This document shows, piece by piece, positions 43,936 to 51,555 of a DNA stretch of 64,000 nt; the first letter of the stretch is position 1; each line of letters begins with the position of its first letter. The notes under the pieces are model-generated. The model saw nothing but the letters and a program-made list of their open reading frames with translations, ran no database searches and was not told the origin of the DNA. A program made the translations under genes and the position numbers. Source of the stretch: Bacteroidota bacterium (GTDB taxonomy: Bacteria; Bacteroidota; Bacteroidia; Chitinophagales; BACL12); NCBI GenBank assembly GCA_016706865.1, contig JADJIS010000003.1:372001-436000 (forward strand), read 5' to 3'.

Positions 43936-44159
43936 TAACTATTTTTGGCTGACAGGTAGGAATTACATTCCAACAAACACTATGAAATGCAAAACTCAAC
44001 CATATAAATGATATTTGGGTTAGATTTATTGTGTGGAAAGATGTGAATATTCTTGATAATTAATCGATTTAGGACACGGGAGCGAAACGCTGTATCATGT
44101 ATCGGGTATCGGGACACGGGAAAACAAACTGTGGAATTTTTTAATTTCGAAGAAATTAA
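43936..44159. other. Gene-free spacer before array 3
   Basis: It holds TATCGGGTATCGGGACACGG (heptamer-like, ~44098-44119) followed by a GAAAACAAACTGTGGAATTT stretch that is nearly repeated at ~24297-24320. No credible ORF is present. Confidence 0.5.
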
Positions 44160-44361
44160 AACTCAGAACTCAGAACTCAGAACTCAGAACTCAGAACTCA
44201 GAACTCAGAACTCAGAACTCAGAACTCAGAACTCAGAACTCAGAACTCAGAACTCAGAACTCAGAACTCAGAACTCAGAACTCAGAACTCAGAACTCAGA
44301 ACTCAGAACTCAGAACTCAGAACTCAAAACTCAAAACTCAGAACTCAGAACTCAGAACTCA
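44160..44361 (+). repeat. AACTCAG heptamer array 3, ~29 nearly pure units
   Basis: The period is an unbroken 7 bases across 202 bp. All units are AACTCAG except two AACTCAA. The array ends directly against the TGA of the thiolase gene (44362-44364), and its last unit supplies a second in-frame TGA. Confidence 0.97.
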
Positions 44362-45540
44362 TCACATCCTTTCAATCACAATCGCACTCGCACCCCCACC
44401 ACCATTACAAATTCCTGCGCAACCATATTTCGCGTTGTTATTTTGAAGTGCACTCAATAAAGTAATCGTAATTCTCGCACCAGAACTTCCAACTGGGTGT
44501 CCGATAGATACGCCACCACCATAAATATTAGTTCTGTCGTGGCGAATTCCGAGGTCTTTCATGTTTGCAAGAGCGACCACGGCAAATGCTTCATTTATTT
44601 CAAAATAATCGATATCACTTATCTCCAGACCTGCATTTTTAATTGCTTTAGGCATTGCCTTGGCTGGCGTTGTAGTAAACCATTCCGGAGCTTGTTGTGC
44701 ATCGGCAAAACCGATAATTTTAGCCAAGGGTTTTATTCCCATGGCCTCTACTCTTTCTTTGCTCATTAAAACTACTGCAGCTGCGCCATCGTTGATATTA
44801 CTTGCATTTGCAGCCGTTATGGTTCCTTCTTTTTCGAAGGCCGGAGATAGGGTTGGAATACGATCCATTTTCACCTTGGTATAATCTTCATCTTCACGAA
44901 TAATTATAGGTTCACCCTTTTTCTGAGGAATAACAACCGGAACCACTTCGTTAGCGAAATGTCCATCTTTCCATGCTTCCGCTGCTCTGCGATAACTTTC
45001 TATTGCATAATTATCCTGATCTTCTCTCGAAAATTTATATTCTCTTGCACAGGTCTCCCCGCAGCTTCCCATGTGTTTGTTGCCATAAGGATCCCACAGG
45101 CCATCTTTAATAACTCCGTCAGTAACTTCCTTATTTCCCATTTTAGCTCCCCAACGCTCACTTGCGAGATAATAGGGAACATTACTCATACTTTCCATTC
45201 CTCCTGCTACCACAATATCGTTGGTTCCGAGCATAATTGATTGAGCACCAAGCATTATTGCTTTCATTCCCGAAGCACAAACTTTATTAATAGTTGTGGA
45301 TGGAGTGGAATCCGGAATACCTGCCGCCAACATAGCTTGTGTTACAGGAGCCTGTCCGATATTAGCGGAAAGCACATTTCCCATATACACTTCCTGAACA
45401 TCTGAGAATTGTATTCCTGAACGTTCAACAGCAGCCTTAATAACATGAGCACCTAGTTGTGGTGCGGTTAACGACGCTAATCCTCCCCCAAAACTCCCGA
45501 TAGGTGTGCGGGCAACGGCAACGATATATACTTCTTTCAT
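44362..45540 (-). CDS. Acetyl-CoA C-acetyltransferase / thiolase
   Basis: The nucleophilic cysteine is in TTINKVCASGMKAIMLGAQS (~88). The C-terminal catalytic residues are in GGGVSIGHPVGSSGARI (His) and CAGICNGGGGASAIVIER (Cys). NEAFAVVALANMKDLG matches the family's NEAFA. The 392-aa length is typical. It works either in acetoacetyl-CoA synthesis or in beta-oxidation; the context does not decide. It stands alone, flanked by repeats on both sides. Confidence 0.95.
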   Translation of the reverse strand: MKEVYIVAVARTPIGSFGGGLASLTAPQLGAHVIKAAVERSGIQFSDVQEVYMGNVLSANIGQAPVTQAMLAAGIPDSTPSTTINKVCASGMKAIMLGAQSIMLGTNDIVVAGGMESMSNVPYYLASERWGAKMGNKEVTDGVIKDGLWDPYGNKHMGSCGETCAREYKFSREDQDNYAIESYRRAAEAWKDGHFANEVVPVVIPQKKGEPIIIREDEDYTKVKMDRIPTLSPAFEKEGTITAANASNINDGAAAVVLMSKERVEAMGIKPLAKIIGFADAQQAPEWFTTTPAKAMPKAIKNAGLEISDIDYFEINEAFAVVALANMKDLGIRHDRTNIYGGGVSIGHPVGSSGARITITLLSALQNNNAKYGCAGICNGGGGASAIVIERM

Positions 45541-45599
45541 AATTTCTTTTGATTATTAATGAGTTGGCGCAAAATTAAGTTTCAAAAACGAGAAAAATG

Positions 45600-46230
45600 A
45601 ATGTACCAATTAACAGCCGAACCTGCGGTCCAAATGTACCAATGTACCGATTAACAGCCGACCTTCGGTCTTGATGTACGGATAATGCCTCGACCTACCA
45701 GGTTTTTTTTAACCTGTGAGGTCTGAGGAAGGGTGAAGAAATGTACCAATTAACAGCCGGACCTGCGGTCCAAATGTACCAATGTACCGATTAACAGCCG
45801 ACCTTCGGTCTTGATGTACGGATAATGCCTCGACCTACCAGGTTTTTTTAACCTGGTAGGTCTGAGGAAGGGAGAAGAAAATGTACCAATTAACAGCCGG
45901 ACCTGAGGTCTCGATGTACTGATAATGCCTCGACCTACCAGGTTTTTTTTAACCTGTGAGGTCTGAGGAAGGGAGAAGAAAATGTACCAATTAACAGCCG
46001 GACCTGCGGTCTTGATGTAACAATTTGGACCTGCGGTCTAGATGTACCAATTCGGACCTGCGGTCTAGATGTACCAATTCGGACCTGCGGTCTTGATATA
46101 CCAATAAACAGCCGGGCTTCGATCAATTACTAAATTACCCGACTATCAAATTAACAAATGGTAAGCCTCGACCTACCAGGTTTTTTTTAACCTGTGAGGT
46201 CTGAGGAAGGGTGAAGAAATGTACCAATTA
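45600..46230. repeat. Hairpin-rich tandem repeat block
   Basis: Four to five units start with ATGTACCAATTAACAGCC at ~45600, 45741, 45881, 45982 and 46219 (last one partial). Units 1 and 2 are ~140 bp and nearly identical. Units contain small hairpins (GGACCTGCGGTCC, GACCTTCGGTC) and a larger one, CGACCTACCAGGTT with AACCTGGTAGGTC, around a T-run, perfect in unit 2 and shortened to AACCTGTGAGGTC in units 1, 3 and 4. Unit 4 contains an internal expansion of ~25-bp GGACCTGCGGTC units. No gene is credible. Confidence 0.85.
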
Positions 46231-46288
46231 ACATCTGGGCTTCGAATAATTACCAAATTACCAAACTAATAAATTAACATATTAATAA

Positions 46289-47560
46289 TTATTTCGTTAT
46301 TCGAACAAAATTTCCTTTTCCAACTACAATATTTTGCTCTTTAATTATTAATGAATAATTCTCTTGTTTTAAATCTTTTATCGATAAAAATATTTTATCT
46401 GAACCTTGAATTAATATTTTGGATACAATTTTTCCGGTTATATCATAAACAATTAATTCACCATTGGAGATTTGGTTTTGCAGTTGGATGGTAATTGATT
46501 CTGAGGAAGGGTTTGGATAAATTAAACAATTTTGAATTGCAGGATCATTTATTCCGGTTTCAAGAAATACAGTTTTGCAAACTACGTCGTATCCTCCGGC
46601 ATTAGTAGCAATGAGACAAATATCATAATTACCTTCTTCAGTGTATACATGTGTTGGGTTTTGTTCGGTGGATGTATTTCCATCACCAAAATCCCAATCC
46701 CATGCAAAGGGATCGTTGGTTGATTCATCTACTAATGCAATTCCGAGATCGATAATTAAATAAGAAAATTCTGCATTGGGTACTGCAATAGCCTCTTCTA
46801 TAAGTATATCTTGACAATAAGTATTTGACCCTCCTGCATTTGTTGCAGTAAGACAAACTGTAAATGTGCCTTCGTCAATGTAAGTATGAAAAGGATTTTG
46901 CACTGTAGAAGTCGAGCCGTCACCAAATTCCCATTCCCAGGCAAAGGGATCAAGGGTTGATAGGTCGGTAAATGCAACCATGGGATCGCCTGTATAACTA
47001 AATGCTGCTTCCGTTGTTGCATAACTGCTGATCGTTACTGTTTTACAAACATAACTTGTCCCACCCGGATTGCCTGCCGATAAACAGGCAGTGTAATCTC
47101 CATTTGCCAAATAGGTATGTTCCGGATTTTGCAGAGCCGACATTTCGCCGTCACCAAAAAACCAATCCCATGTGGAAGGAAAATTTGTTGTCATATCGGT
47201 AAAAATTACTGTTGGGTCGCCGGTAAATGAATAATCAGCAGAGGGAGGATAATAAGTATTTAAAGTATCACAATACGTATCCGAACCAAAATCATTCGTG
47301 GAAGTTAAACACACGATAAAAATTCCGGGTTCAGGATAAGCGTGTACGGGATTTAAATCAGTGGAAGTGCCTCCATCACCAAAATCCCAGAAATAGGTTA
47401 CACCATCAATACTCTCATTTAAATAATATACTTCCGATCCAAAGCCCACATACTCAATATAATAACTATAATTTGCAATGGGAGCGTCGCCACCACCTTC
47501 AGAAGCATGTAAATTATTAATTGTTATCAGGGATAAAAGGAGGAGTATATAATTTTTCAT
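46289..47560 (-). CDS. Secreted four-PKD-domain protein with T9SS domain
   Basis: A signal peptide is followed by four PKD domains with the WDFGDG signature: YFWDFGDGGTSTDLNPVHAY, WDWFFGDGEMSALQNPEHTY, WEWEFGDGSTSTVQNPFHTY and WDWDFGDGNTSTEQNPTHVY. Each is followed by a conserved Cys pair pattern (VCLTSTN..YCDT). The sorting domain is CLIYPNPSSESITI through NYSLIIKEQN. PKD domains commonly bind polysaccharide or protein surfaces. There is no catalytic domain. Confidence 0.88.
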   Translation of the reverse strand: MKNYILLLLSLITINNLHASEGGGDAPIANYSYYIEYVGFGSEVYYLNESIDGVTYFWDFGDGGTSTDLNPVHAYPEPGIFIVCLTSTNDFGSDTYCDTLNTYYPPSADYSFTGDPTVIFTDMTTNFPSTWDWFFGDGEMSALQNPEHTYLANGDYTACLSAGNPGGTSYVCKTVTISSYATTEAAFSYTGDPMVAFTDLSTLDPFAWEWEFGDGSTSTVQNPFHTYIDEGTFTVCLTATNAGGSNTYCQDILIEEAIAVPNAEFSYLIIDLGIALVDESTNDPFAWDWDFGDGNTSTEQNPTHVYTEEGNYDICLIATNAGGYDVVCKTVFLETGINDPAIQNCLIYPNPSSESITIQLQNQISNGELIVYDITGKIVSKILIQGSDKIFLSIKDLKQENYSLIIKEQNIVVGKGNFVRITK

Positions 47561-47659
47561 GAATGTAAATTTACCAAATTGATTAAATAGTTTTATATTG
47601 CGGGATAAAATTTAATACTATTTACTTTTCGAAAGCATTCGTATTATTAAAGTTTGATA

Positions 47660-48232
47660 ATGATTGGAAGTATTAGTTACTGGATTGTTGGAGTTATTCT
47701 TGATTTTTATCCTTTCGCACTCGCATTCGTCCTTTTTTTTCATTTGAGTAAATCTTTATTTAAAGGATTAGACCGGTCATTAATTTTGCAAATAATAAAT
47801 GTCTGGACTGCGATTGCAGCATTAGCGATGTTTTTTTGGTTGCCTGATTTTAGTTATTATAGTTTTGGGGATGTTGGTGAGGAACCAGAATTTAAAATTG
47901 ATCCTGATTATGAATGGTTAAGGATAATTCATATAATATTTTCAATTACCTCAATTCTACTTCCTCAAATTTTTTGGATAAAACAAATTAGAAAAAATAT
48001 TTGGATATCAATATTAGTCATGATCATTTGTTCAAAGTTTTTATTCGAAATATATTACTCCTATATTTTAGATATTGATCTTTCATTCAGCAATATTTTC
48101 TATTTTAGGTTGAAGGAGGAAGTTAAGTTTTTTGTTAGGCATAACATTCCATCATTGGGATTCTATGTATTAATTGTATTAATTCCATACTATAAAATTG
48201 TAAAATCGGCAAAGTATAAAGTGCCGGAATAA
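47660..48232 (+). CDS. Multi-pass membrane protein, unknown
   Basis: This ~190-aa protein has five hydrophobic segments: IVGVILDFYPFALAFVLFFH, IINVWTAIAALAMFFWLP, IIHIIFSITSILLPQIFW, IWISILVMIICSKFLFEIYY and LGFYVLIVLIPYYKIV. A short acidic loop (GDVGEEPEFKIDPD) follows helix 2. I recognise no family. The frame starts at a TTG at 47654; I chose the ATG at 47660. It is flanked by minus-strand genes on both sides and is very AT-rich. Confidence 0.6.
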   Translation: MIGSISYWIVGVILDFYPFALAFVLFFHLSKSLFKGLDRSLILQIINVWTAIAALAMFFWLPDFSYYSFGDVGEEPEFKIDPDYEWLRIIHIIFSITSILLPQIFWIKQIRKNIWISILVMIICSKFLFEIYYSYILDIDLSFSNIFYFRLKEEVKFFVRHNIPSLGFYVLIVLIPYYKIVKSAKYKVPE

Positions 48233-48271
48233 CAAATTTTCGGAATCCTAATTTTTCGAGAATTGTCTAAA

Positions 48272-49492
48272 TTAAATAATTACCTTCTCAATTAAATTAC
48301 TCGCAAAACTATACGGTATCTCCGCAAGCGAATTTATTTTTTTTGTGAGGATTAGATTTGCTTTTTTGCCAACTGCAATTGTTCCCACTTCATTTTCGAG
48401 TTCCATTGCAGCGGCGCCATTTATAGTTGCAGCATTAATTGCTTCTTCGGGAGTTAGTTTCATTTGGGTGCAGGCAAGGGCAATTACAAAGGCCATATTT
48501 CCGGATGGTGCAGTGCCAGGATTAAAATCACTTGCCAATATCAAGGGTAATCCCGCGTCAATTATTTGTCGCCCCGGTGTATACGGAATATTGATAAAAA
48601 AGGAACACCCCGGCAGAGCAACAGGTAAGGTTTTGCTGTTTTTTAAGGCGTCTATCTCGGTTTCATTTAAATATTCTAAATGATCAACACTAAGCGCATT
48701 GTTTTTTATCGCAATATCTATTCCTCCGCTATTGGTAAATTGATTTACATGGATCTTCCCTTTTAAATTATATTTGGAAGCAGCCTGTAAAATTTCATCC
48801 GTTTCCTCATTTGTAAAATATCCCTTTTCACAAAATACATCACAATAATCGGCGAGACCTTCACCTGCGATTTTTGGCAACATCTCTTCAATAATTAATT
48901 TGATATAACCACTGCGATCATTTTTATATTCGGCAGGAATTGCATGTGCACCGAGAAAGGTTGATCTGATCAATACTTTACTTTTTTCCCTTAGTGTTCT
49001 AATTACACGAAGCATTTTAAGTTCTGCTTCTAAAGTAAGTCCATATCCGCTTTTAATTTCAATTGCTCCGGTTCCGAGCTGTTTTAATTCTTCCAGTCGC
49101 ACCCAGGCTTTGTCGAATAATTCCGATTCCTCCATTAACATTAATTTTTTAACGGAGTTTAAAATGCCTCCACCGGCAGCTGCAATTTCTTCATAAGATT
49201 TTCCCTGAATGCGCATGGCAAATTCATCCTCGCGATTTGCGGCAAAAACCAAATGAGTATGGCTATCGCAAAAAGCAGGTAATACCATTTTATCTGTTGC
49301 GTCGAATATTGTATTTGCATTTTGAGGTGCATTGTTCATCTCCCCGAATCCTGTAATTTTATCATTTTCCATTAATAACCAGGCATTGTTTATATGGGGT
49401 ATTTCGGACATATCCTTTCCCGAAACAAGTTTTCTTGTCCCGTTATCAGTTTGCCAGAGAGTTTTGATATTTTGAATCAGAGTGGAAGCCAT
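48272..49492 (-). CDS. hutI: Imidazolonepropionase
   Basis: HutI hydrolyses 4-imidazolone-5-propanoate in histidine degradation. The amidohydrolase metal site is CDSHTHLVFAANREDEFAMR (HxH), with GAIEIKSGYGLTLEAELKML, FLGAHAIPAEYK, KIHVNQFTNSGG and LPLILASDFNPGTAP. I chose the ATG at 49492 (MASTLIQNIKTLWQ); the ORF's first 16 codons do not fit the family. No other hut gene is in the window. It is divergent from aroC with 72 bp between starts. Confidence 0.93.
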   Translation of the reverse strand: MASTLIQNIKTLWQTDNGTRKLVSGKDMSEIPHINNAWLLMENDKITGFGEMNNAPQNANTIFDATDKMVLPAFCDSHTHLVFAANREDEFAMRIQGKSYEEIAAAGGGILNSVKKLMLMEESELFDKAWVRLEELKQLGTGAIEIKSGYGLTLEAELKMLRVIRTLREKSKVLIRSTFLGAHAIPAEYKNDRSGYIKLIIEEMLPKIAGEGLADYCDVFCEKGYFTNEETDEILQAASKYNLKGKIHVNQFTNSGGIDIAIKNNALSVDHLEYLNETEIDALKNSKTLPVALPGCSFFINIPYTPGRQIIDAGLPLILASDFNPGTAPSGNMAFVIALACTQMKLTPEEAINAATINGAAAMELENEVGTIAVGKKANLILTKKINSLAEIPYSFASNLIEKVII

Positions 49493-49564
49493 ACGTTCGC
49501 CTGCAAATATGCATGAAATCCCGCTAAACCTAAAATGCAACAGATTCTCATTATTTTCGCACTT

Positions 49565-50683
49565 ATGGCGGGGAATAGTTTTGGTAATTTATTTCGCATC
49601 ACCACCTTCGGTGAATCGCATGGTGTGGCACTTGGCGTTGTTATTGATGGTTGTCCCCCGGGATTAAAACTTGATATTCCATTCATGCAAAATGAAATGG
49701 CACGACGCAAACCGGGACAGTCGAAAATTACAACTCAAAGGCAAGAGGGTGACGAATTTGAAATTTTAAGCGGTGTTTATGATGGAATTACAACAGGAAC
49801 TCCAATTGGGATAATAATTCGCAATGAGGATCAAAAATCTAAAGATTATTCGCATTTGGTAGATAATTATCGACCTAGTCATGCCGATTTTACTTATGAT
49901 GAAAAATACGGTTTTCGCGATCACCGGGGTGGAGGAAGAAGCAGTGCCAGAGAAACAGCCGCCCGTGTTATTGCAGGTAGCATCGCGAAACAAATTTTAA
50001 TAAAAAATAATATCACTGTTCAGGCTTATGTAAATTCGGTGGGAGAAATTAAACTGAACAAACATTATACTGAATTGGATCTTTCAAAAACAGAGGATAA
50101 TATTATTCGTTGTCCCGATGAAAACATCGCACAACAAATGATAGATTTTATTGCGGAAATAAAAAAACAAGGTGATACAATAGGTGGAACAATTTGTTGT
50201 GTTATAAAAAATTGTCCTTCGGGAATTGGTGACCCTGTATTTGATAAATTACATGCAACATTGGGAAAAGCGATGTTGAGTATTAATGCTGTTAAAGGAT
50301 TTGAATATGGTTCCGGATTTTCAGGAACAAAAATGAAAGGATCGGAACATAATGATATTTTTGATTACGATGCTGATAATAAAAAGATCATTACCAAAAC
50401 AAATAATTCGGGCGGTATTCAGGGTGGAATAAGCAATGGGATGGATATTTATTTTAATGTGGCATTTAAACCTGTGGCCACAATTTTACGTCCGCAGGAA
50501 AGTGTAAATAATAATGGGGATAAAATTGTAGTGGAAGGGAAGGGGCGACATGACCCTTGTGTATTGCCAAGGGCAGTGCCGATTGTGGAGGCAATGGCGG
50601 CGTTGGTGATTGTGGATCATTTGTTATTGCAAAAAGCATTGGGTGGGGAAGCGGACGCTTCAAGGAACATTGCACAAGCGTAA
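49565..50683 (+). CDS. aroC: Chorismate synthase
   Basis: AroC converts EPSP to chorismate with reduced FMN. MAGNSFGNLFRITTFGESHG is the standard N-terminus and fixes the start at 49565. The other signatures are GVVIDGCPPGL, RRKPGQSKITTQRQEGDEFE, DYRPSHADFTYDEKYGFRD-like HRGGGRSSARETAARV, and GRHDPCVLPRAVPIVEAMAA. The last codons run into GCACAAGCG-TAA-CGCTTGCGC, so the stop codon lies in the loop of a six-pair hairpin (CAAGCG/CGCTTG). Confidence 0.95.
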   Translation: MAGNSFGNLFRITTFGESHGVALGVVIDGCPPGLKLDIPFMQNEMARRKPGQSKITTQRQEGDEFEILSGVYDGITTGTPIGIIIRNEDQKSKDYSHLVDNYRPSHADFTYDEKYGFRDHRGGGRSSARETAARVIAGSIAKQILIKNNITVQAYVNSVGEIKLNKHYTELDLSKTEDNIIRCPDENIAQQMIDFIAEIKKQGDTIGGTICCVIKNCPSGIGDPVFDKLHATLGKAMLSINAVKGFEYGSGFSGTKMKGSEHNDIFDYDADNKKIITKTNNSGGIQGGISNGMDIYFNVAFKPVATILRPQESVNNNGDKIVVEGKGRHDPCVLPRAVPIVEAMAALVIVDHLLLQKALGGEADASRNIAQA

Positions 50684-50787
50684 CGCTTGCGCTATTTGGA
50701 CAAGGAATAAAGAACCCGTCAGTGGCCGGGCAGGCATTAATTGGATATCGTAACCCTGAAAACCCTGCTAACCTTGTAAACTTTTGC
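50684..50787. repeat. Dispersed repeats after aroC
   Basis: CCGTCAGTGGCCGGGCAGGC (50716) is nearly identical to a 20-mer at 24207. The CCCTGAAAACCCTGCTAACC run (50753-50772) resembles the lead-in to array 2 (~21440). Confidence 0.6.
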
Positions 50788-50841
50788 TAACTCAAAACTC
50801 AGAACTCAGAACTCAGAACCCGGAACTCAGAACTCAGAACT
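50788..50841 (+). repeat. AACTCAG heptamer array 4, abutting an ATG
   Basis: Seven to eight units (AACTCAG, one AACTCAA, one AACCCGG) run without a gap up to the ATG of the SDR gene at 50842. Confidence 0.9.
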
Positions 50842-51555
50842 ATGCAATATTGGTATATCACAGGAACAGGCTCAGGATTAGGAAATGCAATTGCACAGGC
50901 AGTGCTAATGCGTGGTAATACAAAAGTGTTTGGATTATCAAGACATCAAACAATTTCTCATCCTAATTATGTGCATCATATTATTGATCTTTCGGATCTG
51001 GAGCAAACTAAAAAATTTAAATTTGAACCCTTTAATAAAAATGATCAGGTAGTTTTAATTAATAATGCAGGTTCCTTAGGCAAGATCGGATTTGTTGGAA
51101 ATGTGGATGATGAAACTATTATTGAAACCTATAATCTGAATTGTATCTCTCCGCATATTTTAATGGGAAAATTTATTGCGGAATATTCGGGTTGGGAATG
51201 TAAAAAAGTAGTTATTAACGTTTCTTCCGGTGCTGCTACAACACCTTATGATGGTTGGGGAATTTATTGTGCCAGTAAATCGGCGCTTGAAATGCTTACA
51301 CTCTGTGTTGCAAAAGAACAGGAACTCATATTAAATAATATTAAATTTTTCTCCGTTGCACCGGGTGTTATGGATACTGCCATGCAGGAACAGATCAGAA
51401 ATATTGACCCCGGAGTTTTTTCCCGAAGAGAAAAATTTGTAGATCTCAATAAAAATAAACAACTTTATGATGTGCACGCTGTAGCGGAAAAGTACCTTGA
51501 AATTGTAGATAATGCGTATACAATGAAGGAAACTATTCAAAGAATTGTTTTATGA
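50842..51555 (+). CDS. Short-chain dehydrogenase/reductase (sepiapterin-reductase-like)
   Basis: The NAD(P) motif is WYITGTGSGLGNAIAQAVLM at the N-terminus, where the canonical TGxxxGxG reads TGTGSGLG. The active-site Ser is in VVINVSSGAATTPYDGW and the YxxxK motif is IYCASKSALEMLTL. The 237-aa length is usual. The gene body overlaps the next gene by ATGA (51552-51555), so the two are coupled. The substrate is unknown. The 5' leader is entirely repeat DNA with no visible ribosome-binding sequence. Confidence 0.88.
   Translation: MQYWYITGTGSGLGNAIAQAVLMRGNTKVFGLSRHQTISHPNYVHHIIDLSDLEQTKKFKFEPFNKNDQVVLINNAGSLGKIGFVGNVDDETIIETYNLNCISPHILMGKFIAEYSGWECKKVVINVSSGAATTPYDGWGIYCASKSALEMLTLCVAKEQELILNNIKFFSVAPGVMDTAMQEQIRNIDPGVFSRREKFVDLNKNKQLYDVHAVAEKYLEIVDNAYTMKETIQRIVL

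Noticed and set aside
44160..44361. Possible CRISPR array
   Set aside because: The unit is 7 bp with no spacers, and no cas gene is in the window.
44053..44460. Plus-strand ORF of 135 codons through array 3
   Set aside because: It is a translation of the heptamer (repeating NSELRTQ); the unit has no stop on this strand, so an open frame is automatic.
45935..46126. Minus-strand ORF with repeated RIGTSRPQV
   Set aside because: It is the translation of the GGACCTGCGGTC expansion; no start signal and no non-repeat sequence.
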